Shown: positions 54,300 to 64,000 of the stretch, one piece after another
How the letters are laid out: each line of letters opens with the position of its first letter
Numbering within the stretch: the stretch's first letter is position 1
Assembly: GCA_023548195.1 (NCBI GenBank)
Contig: JAJHZJ010000311.1
Coordinates: 10,574,049 to 10,638,048 of the forward strand
From: Bettongia penicillata ogilbyi
Taxonomy: Eukaryota; Chordata; Mammalia; Diprotodontia; Potoroidae
DNA length: 64,000 nt
Direction of reading: 5' to 3'
Translations under genes and position numbers: made by a program
Notes under the pieces: generated by a model
Seen by the model: only the letters and a program-made list of their open reading frames with translations
Database searches by the model: none
What the model was told of the DNA's origin: nothing

Positions 54300-56770
54300 C
54301 ATCTCCAAACCTACCCATCCAAGCGTTCTCCCAACCTGTTCAGTAAATTTAGTTATTCAACAAGTCATTTAGTTATTCAATAATTTTAGTGTTGGTTCAC
54401 TCCCTTCTGTCCCTTCTCCTGTTAGCATCCTTGGGAACTTCACATATTGTGTTAATAGCTTCTCTATTTACCTAAACTCTAATTTCCTTACCCTCAACTC
54501 CAAAAACAGTCTTCTCTACTTCACTTAAGTACATACACTGACATGGTCCCATTTTAGACTTCACCAGCTCTAAAATTATACTATTTGCAAAATCCAGAAC
54601 TTGGACATCCAAGCTTCTAACCATAACTTCCTATCCTTTTTGCTGACTGATTTTCTGACGAATAAAGTAGTTTAAGAAATGCTAAGCATTCTCCTCTGTC
54701 CTCTTATCAACAATTATATCCCTTTTGCCACAGATATAAGCAGATGGTCTAGCCTTCTACTTCATCGAGAGCATCAAGGTTATCCAACACAGAATTCTTC
54801 AGCTTTACCTTTTCCATTCTGCAACTGTTCTCAGCACCATTGCCTTCTTTTACTTCCTTTTCTATGTTCAGATAGGAAATACCACTGCTGCTTATTAACA
54901 ACAAGCTTTTTGCCAATGCCATTTCCCATCCCCTCTTCATTCCATTTCTTTGAGGACCTTGTTCAACCTTCTCTCCTTTATTTTGAAACACTCCCTAGTC
55001 AATGGCTCTTTGCTGACTAGAAGCATACATATGTCTCCCCAGTGCTTAAGAACAAGAAAGTCTCCCCTTAAAGAAAGGTAATTAGGTAATCTAGTGAGTA
55101 CAATACCGGATTTAGAATAATGGAGGTGTGAGTTTAAATCTTTTAACTACTTACTAGTGACTTTGAGCTAATCACTTTCTCTAAAAGTTTCAGCATCTGT
55201 AAATTAGGTATGATAAAAGGCTTGTCTCATAGTGTTGTCAAATTCAAATGAGATAACTTATAAAAGTGCCTCATAAATCTTATTGCGCTATATAAATTCT
55301 AGCTATTCTTTTTTCTTCTTATTTTTGGCCCTTCTATGTCTTTCATATTTGAACTTCTTTAAAAAAGTAGTCTTTACCTGATAATATGACCATCTTATTA
55401 CTCAATATTATCTGGATATGTTGTAATCAGTTTTCTAATCCTATCATTCTACTAAATATATCTATATCCGTAAATATATATCTACAAATAAATATAAATA
55501 TATATAATAAAATAAAACTTTATATATATTTGCACATATACATATATTTTTAAAGCAAAATTCTTAAGGACCAAATCTGATTGCCTTTTTATCGGTTCTC
55601 ATCTTTCTTTAGCATTATACAACTTTTGACAGTTGATCTTCATTATAGATAATTTCTTGTGCATTCACATCAGAGATACTCTCTCCAGTATTTTCCTTAT
55701 GTCTCTGAACACTTTCAGACTTTTGTACCATTTCTACCTCCTTATTATAACTTAATATGAATGCTCCCTTAGGGTCTGTTTTGACCCTCTTCCTTTCTTT
55801 GCACCCTTTCCTTGGAAAACTCATGCATATCCATGACAAACTCTATGCAGGTGATCCCCAAATCTAATTTAGATCTCACTTCCAAAGTTTAGACTTTTTC
55901 TTTCTAGCAACCTCCAAAATGCGTCTGGCTGCCTCTTTGGTATCTCAAAAGCTTCACATTTCTAAGACCATACTCATTAATACTTCCTCCAATTATATTT
56001 TCTCATGTCACTACTCCTATCTATGCCAATATACACTTGAGCTCTCATTTTCATAACTCTAGTATCATCTTTGACTCTTTTCTTTCTTTCACCTCTTATA
56101 AACAATTCCTCTGTTGTATCAATTCTATCTCTGCAATATTTCCCCCATTCATCCCTTTCCTTTCCTTCTATTCTACCTGGAATGATCAGGGCTCACTTAT
56201 TTTACTAGACTCCTTACAGATCTTCTTACCTCAACCCTCTCTCATGTTTAATCTACCTTTATTGTCATGATCAAAATATTGTTTCTTCTAACTAGAAGGT
56301 GTTGTGTCACTTCTGTTGAAAAATCTTCCATGTCTCCCTATTGCCTCCAGAGAATTTTACAAATTCCACTGAACTTAAGGCTATTGATGATCTGATACCA
56401 TCCCTAGGATTTTTCAGTTTTTACCTCACTTTATTATTCTGTAAATAGTCTATACTTGAGAATCTGAACAAAACTCTATCCCTGGCTAAACACTGAATGC
56501 TTACACTTCATTGCCTTTCTTTCAAACTTTTTTATCTGTGCCTAAAATGTCCTTCTTCCTTATGTTTAACTAGCTTTAAAGCTTCCCTGATTCCCCTGGC
56601 TGGTGCTGACTTTCCAACTCAAACTTCCCATAGCACTTTCTTTTGTTATTCTCTAAGGTATTTATCATGTAATATTATATTTAAAAGTTATTTTTGGTGT
56701 TCCATCTTTCTTTTGACTGTAAAATACTGCTTGACCCCTGTTGCTCAAAGTCCTGATTTCCTCTAAATGA
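54300..56770 (+). mobile_element. Second long L2-type LINE relic
   Basis: Sense orientation, about 2.5 kb. Traces in order: a 'tTSKIILfaksrtwTSKLLT'-like string (54560-54620) in the endonuclease-to-RT linker, LYAGDPQI in place of LYADDSQI (about 55840-55870), SSIIFDSFLSFTSYKQFLCC (56058-56120) matching the LGVIxDSSLSFxxHI block, LLLKNLPCLPIASREF (56318-56360) matching LLKNLxWLPIASRxKY, and a worn 3' end. A MIR (55088-55310) and an AT microsatellite (55440-55550) interrupt it. The family within the L2/CR1 clade is uncertain. Confidence 0.65.
55088..55310 (+). mobile_element. MIR/THER1-type SINE inserted in the second L2 relic
   Basis: 'gatttagaataatggaggtg', 'ttactagtgactttgagcta', 'aattcaaatgagataactta', 'attgcgctatataaattcta'. 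Sense. Confidence 0.7.
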
Positions 56771-59039
56771 CTCATAGTTGCGAAACAGTTCTGATTGGCT
56801 CATAATTCCAAGCAGCGGATACCATCATGACCCACAGACCAGGGTGCTAAGGACTGTGGAGACCCTCTGGTTGGCTTCTCTCTTCTTCCTCTCCACTCCA
56901 TTCTTCTGTCATTTTCCCAAAGAACAAATCTCCCCATGAAAAATTTTTTTATAAATTGACTTCTTTAAATTATATTAGCCTGAAATTTTACCATAGCCCT
57001 GAAAATAAAAATACATCAAAGAAAATCAGCTTTTAATATGACCTACCTATACTGTCCCAGGGAAAAAGAAAGCATCATTATACACTGGTCTGGTCAGCTA
57101 TCTCTGTTGATTCACTGCCAGGATCCAGGCCTATATAGGTTGTATGATGCATCAGTAACAAGGTTTCCAAGAACAGACTGTGTGGAGCCCTTGCTATTAC
57201 TGTGTCTGTCCTGTATGTGACAAAGGCATGTCCACAGTTCTCATTGTGGCTTAAGAATACCCTGCAATCTAGTGAAAGCATGGTTAGCTCTGTTATATCG
57301 TGGCCTACCCAGAACTACTTTAGCCTAGCTCTTGCTAGTTTTTAAAGGTCAGTGAGAGATGTTATAGGGCTCCAAAAACCACTGGTGTCACTATTTCTAA
57401 ATGCTGTGTCATTTTATCAGTATCATCTGTTAATTATTTAGACATAAATTTAACAAATACTTCTTCTTTTCCGAAGACAATCTCAGAAGATAAATTCTGG
57501 TGTTTTTATGTACTTTTTAGTTCCTTAAAACTTTGAAATTGTTAACATACACAAAATTGTGTGTTTTGTGGATAGTATTCAACTCCCTAAATGGATTATA
57601 ATGTCCTCAAGGGCAGTAACCAGTGGTAACTAGTAATCTTGGCTCTTGGAGAAAGCTTGACAAAATGTACTCAGAGCCAGCAGCATAAAATGTGTTCTCA
57701 AATCTGATTTTAAAGAAAATATAGAAGCATGTGGGGGATGTAGACCCCAAGTGGGAAAAGAGATCCTGGGATATTGAGGCTTCTATTAGAGAGGCTGATG
57801 GCTCTCAGGGGGAGCAGGGTAAGGAGCAGAGAGGAGCTCACCTGGGGTACGGTCATGTAGGAAAAGAACTACGCCATCTGGAAGCCTTTTAGTCTAATTA
57901 TTCTTGCTAACTAGGTGCTTAGTTTATTTCTATGCTGATGAAATAATATAAATGATGTCAGGGTCCTCTACACTTTTGTTCTTGAAACAAAACCAGTCCT
58001 TAGTTGCCACCCTGGAAGTAACTATATTTTAAACTCATTCTGTATCCTGTATGGCCTAGCATCAGGCTAGGTACATAGTAGGCTCCTAGGAAATGTTCAA
58101 TTGATAAGCTCTCAGAAAATTAGAATATGGACTAAACAATAACAGTTTTGTAGGTTCCTTCCATATTTTATGCTGTCTAATAGAATGTGTTAAAATAAAT
58201 GAGGGGCAAAAAGCGGTGCTGTCAATTATGTAAGATATCTCTCCTTTTAGGAGAAGTTACCTTCACACTCAAATCATTCTCATTATGGATGTTTGACCCA
58301 TGTGGAATCTCCTTATGTGAGTAACAATCTAAATTGTCATTAGTCTCTTCATCTTTGCAATTCCTCCACTTATGCTTTATCTAGCCAGAAGAATTTCTCT
58401 CAACTGACTTTCAGTACAGGTAAAAGAAGTTGTTTGGACTAAATAAATTTTAAGAAACTTTCTAGCTCTATTTATTATTTTTAAAAATGGAAAATTGATA
58501 TTACACTTAAAAGAAGCCAACAATCTTTTGGTGCTTCTCACATTTTCCTTTTTGTTATATGTCATAGCTTAAGTCTCGGAGTCATTCTACTCAAATCAGG
58601 CCTGGTTTTTTTTGCTAATATTACCTGTAGTATCATTTTAGCATCAATCTTTGCTTGTTTAGTTTGATGGATTTTGTGAAAGTCACCCATTATCTTAAAA
58701 AGAAGTCCTGACAAGAACCAGAGCTATCTACTATATTTCTAACTAGAGAGTAAAGTTGTTGCTTTACAAAAATCTTGGTGTATAACCATGATCCTTCTCT
58801 ATATAAAGTCTTTTCATAATGTCTATTTTTAGGTTCAAATAGTTCTATTTATGTGTCCACAAAAACAATAATACTGAAAATGTTTCTGTGAAGTCCTTCC
58901 TATGGCTTTAATGCCTTGGTAGATTTTGTGGGTAACCAAACATTTAAGTTCTACATGAAGTATTGATTTGATATTAGCAGACTTTTCAATTTGAACATTA
59001 ATGCAGATTTATTTTATAACATATGATCGTACGTTTAGT
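56771..59039. other. Unassigned DNA
   Basis: 2.3 kb with no clear element. A faint L2 3' end lies at 58010-58105 ('ctaggtacatagtaggctcc'). Open frames at 57038-57220 and 57078-57281 overlap antiparallel and have no support. Confidence 0.4.
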
Positions 59040-59155
59040 GCAGTAAAATACCTTGGAGATTGTCTATTTCAAACCCATCATTTTATAGATGAGCTAAGTG
59101 AAGCCAAGAGAGATGAAGACTTGTATACATGGTCTTATTATTTAGGAGCCCCTAT
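59040..59155 (-). mobile_element. MIR-like SINE fragment
   Basis: 'taccttggagattgtctatt', 'cattttatagatgagctaag': diverged complement copy. Confidence 0.5.
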
Positions 59156-60777
59156 GTTGATATAATTGATATGTTCCCATCCCCAAGCCTGCAAAGAGAC
59201 CTTTAGGTCCCTGAGTATTCATTTACATCATCTTGTCCTCGTAGACCCACCTAGAGTTTGGTGTTGCTGTGAGCAGTCTGTAGGTGACAATGCTGAATGG
59301 ATGGAGACAGAAATGTCCCCCTGTCAGAAGATGAATGAGCTGAGCTTGCGTGATGTGAACCATGGCTGACAGAGGCAAGGGAGAATCAAAGAGTGAGCAA
59401 CTTTTGACAACACACGCTTCACAGCTCTGACCACTGTGGATCTACATGATTATCTCCAGACAAAATAACTGTGAGTAAAAGGCTTACATACACTTAAATT
59501 AAACACAGCAGGGTTTTAGTAATCTCTGTTTGCATTTTACTTTCTGTTAAGAAGGAAATTGCTTGGACTTGGAACATTTCATTTAATGGCATTTTTAGTT
59601 ACCTTTTGTACTTCTAATGCCATAGTCTAAATTCACTCCAAATTACCCAGCAAGGCCTAGGAAACTTTTGTCCCTTTTTATTTATTGTTTTTTTTTTAAT
59701 TGCAGTAGCTTCCTTACCAATTTTAGTAAATTAAATGTGTTTTAAAACATCTCGGTTCTTGAAACCTAATTATCCCAATCTCTGGGTGAAGTATAGCAAA
59801 CAATATAAACCCCATTTATGTAATTTATTTTGCAAAGGAAAATAATGGAATGCAGTTGTGCTAATGATATACATGTTTGTATTTTTTTCCCCTCCCAACT
59901 ACAACTTAGCAAAAATGCATCTTTTTTGAAACAAAAGCTTTGAAAGCATCTGGGGGGGTTTGGTTTGGTATGTCTACATACTGCTTTTAGGAGAATGAGG
60001 TAAACTGCATAATGTTATGTTCCTTCTGAATATCATGAAGTGCTTTTGTTGAGTTTTCTTCCCTTTCTAACCAACCATCACTGAGTATTATGGGCTGTCA
60101 CCTACAATAAACTGTGAATACAGATCATGACTCATAATTGAAATGTGTAAATAGGAAGAAAAATATGGAGGTAAGTTAGGAGCTAAAGTGCCATTCATTG
60201 GAGCCCAGCAGAGGGAAATGCAATGGTTAGGCTACCTAGGATCCCAAGAACTTCCATTAAAATTCAGGTTTTCTTGGTGAAACTCTTGTTGGGAATCTGG
60301 CTCAAGACAATGAGGCTTTGAAAAGAGAGTTCACTGCATTTTTTTTCTAGTTATCACGATAAGGTTCTATTTCTATGTTATAAACAAAAGGGATTAGATT
60401 AGATGATTGGTCCCCAACCTTGTCAAGGCTGACTCCTTATAATGTAAAAAGCTCTATATTCTAATAATTCTACCAATTCTACAATTCATACCCCTCTTGA
60501 TTACAAAATGAGAATTGACAAAAATAACCATAACTTTAATATTATTTTTAAATGAGCTTGTATTTTATTCTTCACTTCACATTTGAAAAGTAATTACACA
60601 TGTATGCATATATGTATATATGTTAAATACACATATAAAACAGAATTGCATCTAAAAGGAGGGTTTTTTTTAACCTATTCATACTTAGTCATATTGAATA
60701 ACAATTTTGGAGTCAAATAACAAAGCAAATATCAGTGCTTGATGAATATGTGTATTCCCAGAGTTCTTGAGGACAAT
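59156..60777. other. Unassigned DNA, possible conserved block
   Basis: 59780-60130 is repeat-free and of even complexity ('tgtaatttattttgcaaagg', 'caataaactgtgaatacaga') and could be a conserved non-coding block. A 67-codon frame at 59166-59369 has no recognised motif. 'attggtccccaaccttgtca' near 60403 hints at a hAT end but nothing pairs with it. Confidence 0.35.
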
Positions 60778-60970
60778 GCAGAATAGTGGAAAGAGCACTG
60801 GCTCTGGAGTCAGAGAACTTGGGTTCAAATCCCACCTCTGATACAGTATGATTTTGAATAAATCATTTATCCTCTTTGAGCCTCATTTTTCTCATCTGGA
60901 AAATGAGAGGGTTGGGCTAGGAGGCCTCTGAGGTTCCTTTCCACATTAGATGTTTGAGGCTATGATCCCT
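60778..60970 (+). mobile_element. MIR/THER1-type SINE, well preserved
   Basis: 'cagaatagtggaaagagcac', 'tggctctggagtcagagaac', 'ttgggttcaaatcccacctc', 'gatttttctcatctggaaaa'-like 3' core, 'gaggttcctttccacattag'. The box B-like GGTTCAAATCCC is intact. Confidence 0.9.
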
Positions 60971-62039
60971 TATTATAAATCAGGTCCTTGGTGAAGACAC
61001 ATTTTTGGAACCTATGAGCTAAGTGTTTTTAAAATAGTCTTCAGCCAACGTGTTTCATCTCGTTTTACCAAAGCAATTCTTTTTGACGACTCGGTTATCC
61101 AGAGTTAATTATCAATTGATTGAATACAGACAAAGCCATGCCTACATGAGAGCAACTTTGGCCATGGCAGCAAATTTGCACTATGAGCAAGGTAATGATA
61201 CAAGGAGGCAGCCAAAGGAAGGGGCAGGTGGTGAAAATGAGGCAATTCTTGCCTGATGGTGCTAAACAAGACTGGAAGCTATACACTGATAGATATAATG
61301 AGATTCTACCATCACTCAAGTAAAGAGTGTGGGATTACCCCTCCTCTCTTCACACATTCCACTCAGACTGCATGTTTTATAGTGCTCTGCCACCCCATCC
61401 CCCACTTCAGAGATGATAGTGATATTCGTTCCAACTTGATTTCACCTGCACAAAAATCGGGAGAAAACCCACAATAAAATTTATTGAGGGACCACACCCT
61501 TTAATCGGTCTAAAAAATAAATGAGTTAAATCATTTCAAAGTATAACTTTTCACCTTAAGGGACTCTTTAGCAAGGTAATCTTCAATACTTCCAAGACAT
61601 TCTTTTTTATTTTGAAGGTCCTGCTCTCATACTTTTTACCTTTTTTTGAGGAGAAATTTCTTGTGATTTTCACCTGCCAAAGAAATTCCTACAGATGTTA
61701 GTTCATTCCACATTTCCATAATATAAACAGTTTTGATTGCCCGGAATACATTACTTGCAGCTTAATTCAATTTAACTTCTACTTTATCTAATTCAACACA
61801 CTCATATTCTTTGGTGCTATTGCAGAGCTTCTTTTAAAGTGATTTTTTTCAAATATTACATAAGTTAAAAACCATTATTGGGTTGCAAGTTTTACAGTTA
61901 AGAAAAATGTATGACTTTGTTTAAATAGGAAAAAAAAAGGTCAAATGTGGAATCTGCTGTTTGACAATGTTCCTTTAAGATCTGTGATGAAAAGAGCACC
62001 AAATATGAGGTTGTATCTACCATGGAGATTAAACATTAC
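60971..62039. other. Unassigned DNA
   Basis: No recognisable element. Overlapping antiparallel frames (61050-61319) have no support. Confidence 0.4.
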
Positions 62040-62480
62040 ATCCATAGTACAAAATTAAAAATAGTTTGCCTATTAGCTAGTACATGTTTATTTATGCAGA
62101 ACTGAGAAGATCTGAATTTCAACTTATCCTCTCAGGTTTACAGACATTTAAGCACATTATTAGAAGCTATGATTATTCGGCACACCAACACTCAGGTATC
62201 ACCCAACTTCATTACTACCTGATTAATTAACCTGTTTAAAGTGTGAAAGTTGGCACCTTGTCATTAGAATCCATGGGAATAACTAATGAGAAACTATGAA
62301 ATAATTTGTTCCTCAATTAAAAAACCTGCAAGAAGAGGTTTTATCTCATTATTCTTGTTTCCTGTTATCACCTATACAAAGCCAAGAAGATTTTGCAAAA
62401 CTTACTGTCTAAAGAGAATTGGCTATGTAAGATCTCAGGAAACATTTCACAGATCTTTAATAAAATGTGGTGTTATTCAA
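62040..62480. promoter_or_regulatory. Candidate conserved non-coding block (weak)
   Basis: Repeat-free, even-complexity sequence with homeodomain-like TTAATTAA (62221-62228 region) and a TGTTTAAAG string. Proposed only because it stands out from decayed repeats around it; conservation was not tested. Confidence 0.2.
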
Positions 62481-63478
62481 CACCAATAGGTAAGCCAAGA
62501 AGGTTCCTAGTACAATATATTTGTTATAGAGCATCAATTGAAATACTAGTCCTTTTGTATGATACCCGGGCTAGGACTTCTCGGAGGATGCAGGACAAGA
62601 AATGATTGAAAAAGTAGGATCTTCACAAAATTTAGGTCTGTCTAAAACAGACTCAGAAAAATATTACTAGCAATAATTAGTATTAGATGACAAATGCATT
62701 TTAACTTATTTCCAGACTTTAAAAAATGTAACCTTAAATGAAAAATTCCCTTGAAGTGACAGACTTAATGCAGTTGTAACATTTTGTCATCACTCCAATA
62801 TGGCAAAAAATCATTAGTGATAGTAACCTCAAGCTTTTTTCCATTGTCTACATTGTGTCAGAGGGATCATATGATATTTGCAAGAAATAGAAGTTAGGAT
62901 TTTTGAAGTTCTAAATTCTGTAAATTCCCTTATTTATTCCTTTATTCCTTTTTTTTTTTGTAAATTCCTTTTAGTTATTATTAGAATTCACATTTATCAA
63001 TGGTGGAGAAAAAAGTTTGGTTTTTAATTTTTTTTCTTTTTTTTTGCTGAACACAAATGTAAAGAAATCAAAAGTCATACTTCAAGGTAAAGTAAAAATA
63101 ATATTCTGTCATGGATTATTTTATAAAGCTTTCCTGTAAGTAGGATTTCTTTGCTTTGAACTACATTAGAACATGATCTGCAGAATCCATCGAATGTAAA
63201 GTTAGACACAAATGAAGGTAGATGGTAATTAGTTGTATATCCCTATTTAAATTAAAAAGTACATCCTAGATCATGATTCATATTTACCTGAATAAACCTT
63301 TAAGCAGAAGTCACCTTATTTCAATGAAAGAAATGCCCAAGTTTAATAAACTCCATGAATATGCTTCCAAAATCAAGGTGTCATAGTCTCAGAAGGTCAA
63401 AATAGCAACACTTCACTAATCCACTTGAGTGAAAGATGTCATAAGAGTTTTAGCCTTTGAGTCAATGAGTGAAACACC
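62481..63478. other. Unassigned DNA
   Basis: AT-rich; T-runs at 62945-63050. No element recognised. Confidence 0.4.
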
Positions 63479-63502
63479 ACACACACACACACACACACAC
63501 AC
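63479..63502. repeat. (AC)12 microsatellite
   Basis: Uninterrupted AC run. Confidence 0.95.
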
Positions 63503-63859
63503 CAGAAAAAAAGAATTTTGAAGGAAGAGGCTGGTAACCAATAATATATTCAAAAGGTGCACACATCATCTATAACCTGGACAGAAATTCAAATGCAGAG
63601 AATGAGCAGGTAGAAGTTGATCCCATACTTACCATCAAAGAAGGGTCAAATGCATTCTATAAAATGGAATTTAAAAGGGTATTAGCTCTGTAATATATAA
63701 TATTAGCTAATCAGTTTCACAGAAGTAAAAAGAAAATGTAGAGGCAGGAATAGATTTAATTGAATCAGTTTCAACAGACAGTATTTGAATTTGTAAGGCA
63801 AACAAAGATGTTTAACACAGTTGGATTATATATTTCTTTTCTTGTTTATTTTTAGTACA
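63503..63859. other. Unassigned DNA
   Basis: No recognisable element. Ends in a polypyrimidine stretch followed by TTTTTAG at 63849-63855. Confidence 0.4.
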
Positions 63860-64000
63860 ATGGTGTCCCACACTATTGGATGTAGTAGAAGCGTGACTGG
63901 AGGACCACTTACCTATGATAATATGCACAGGATCAGTGCTTCAGGCATGGTTTGCACATATGTGAATTCTAAGGTTCATTCCATTTCTAAGATTCTAGTT
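63860..64000 (+). other. Open frame running off the window edge after a splice-acceptor-like site
   Basis: 'ttcttttcttgtttattttt' then AG (63834-63855) looks like a 3' splice site. A frame starting at ATG 63860 stays open for 47 codons to the window end (MVSHTIGCSRSVTGG...). The protein is not recognised. An open run of this length is not rare by chance, so the exon call is weak. Confidence 0.15.

Noticed and set aside
1..64000. Functional tRNA genes
   Set aside because: Box B-like GGTTCAAATCC strings occur only inside MIR/THER1 and SINE1 copies, which are tRNA-derived SINEs.
1..64000. CRISPR array, operon, phage or other bacterial system
   Set aside because: No regularly spaced identical repeats, no dense coding and no ribosome-binding-site pattern; all longer homology is to mammalian retroelements.

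Overview
The window is AT-rich nuclear DNA from a mammal, almost certainly a marsupial; the species cannot be resolved. Several repeat types point to this: tRNA-derived SINEs of the MAR1/SINE1 type, many MIR/THER1 CORE-SINEs, CR1/L3, L2 and RTE LINEs, and L1-related elements that carry ORF1 but no ORF2, with 5' UTR, ORF1 and 3' UTR arranged as in marsupial HAL1-type elements. I find no exon of a host gene that I can name, no functional RNA gene, no CRISPR array and nothing bacterial. It reads as a gene desert or a long intron/intergenic stretch made of stacked mobile elements.

Layout. 1-9.7 kb: MIR and L2 fragments, a hAT-like MITE (2.8 kb), an RTE-related short element (3.2-3.7 kb), a worn L1 ORF2 piece (4.25-5.0 kb), a SINE1 (6.5 kb), the 3' end of an RTE LINE with its terminal zinc-finger coding region (7.9-8.7 kb), and a CR1/L3 relic holding a mariner hairpin MITE (9.3 kb). 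9.7-20 kb: mostly unassigned sequence with an inverted pair of 87-bp repeats (10.06 and 11.43 kb), a solo LTR with a 6-bp target duplication (12.76-13.42 kb), L2 and MIR pieces and a (TA)29 tract. 20.05-22.97 kb: ORF1-only L1 copy A (minus strand). 23-31 kb: an L2 copy split by a 302-bp DNA transposon with TA target duplication, then MIRs and unassigned DNA. 31.08-33.69 kb: ORF1-only copy B (plus strand, target duplication of about 11 bp). 34.9-35.25 kb: a complex low-repeat block proposed as a conserved non-coding element. 35.7-38.7 kb: a long L2-type ORF2 relic. 38.9 kb: a perfect 46-bp tandem duplication. 44.08-48.0 kb: an old L1 ORF1 relic split by ORF1-only copy C (44.98-47.94 kb, 16-bp target duplication). 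48-57 kb: MIR, CR1/L3, SINE1, hAT, RTE and a second long L2 relic. 57-64 kb: mostly unassigned DNA, possibly with conserved blocks.

How the parts relate. The three ORF1-only copies share the same junction between ORF1 and a 3' UTR of about 1.05 kb. This argues for a real ORF2-less family rather than three separate deletions; such elements would depend on L1 reverse transcriptase supplied in trans. The RTE LINE and the short element at 3.2-3.7 kb share a similar 3' tail, as expected of a LINE and the non-autonomous element it mobilises. All retroelement reading frames seen here are broken; none looks active.

No new biological system was demonstrated. The best leads are an antisense open frame in the 5' UTR of all three ORF1-only copies (compare primate L1 ORF0), repeated promoter-like units in copy C, the inverted repeat pair, and the candidate conserved non-coding block near 35 kb. 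Repeat family names come from recall of family consensus features, not from a database search.
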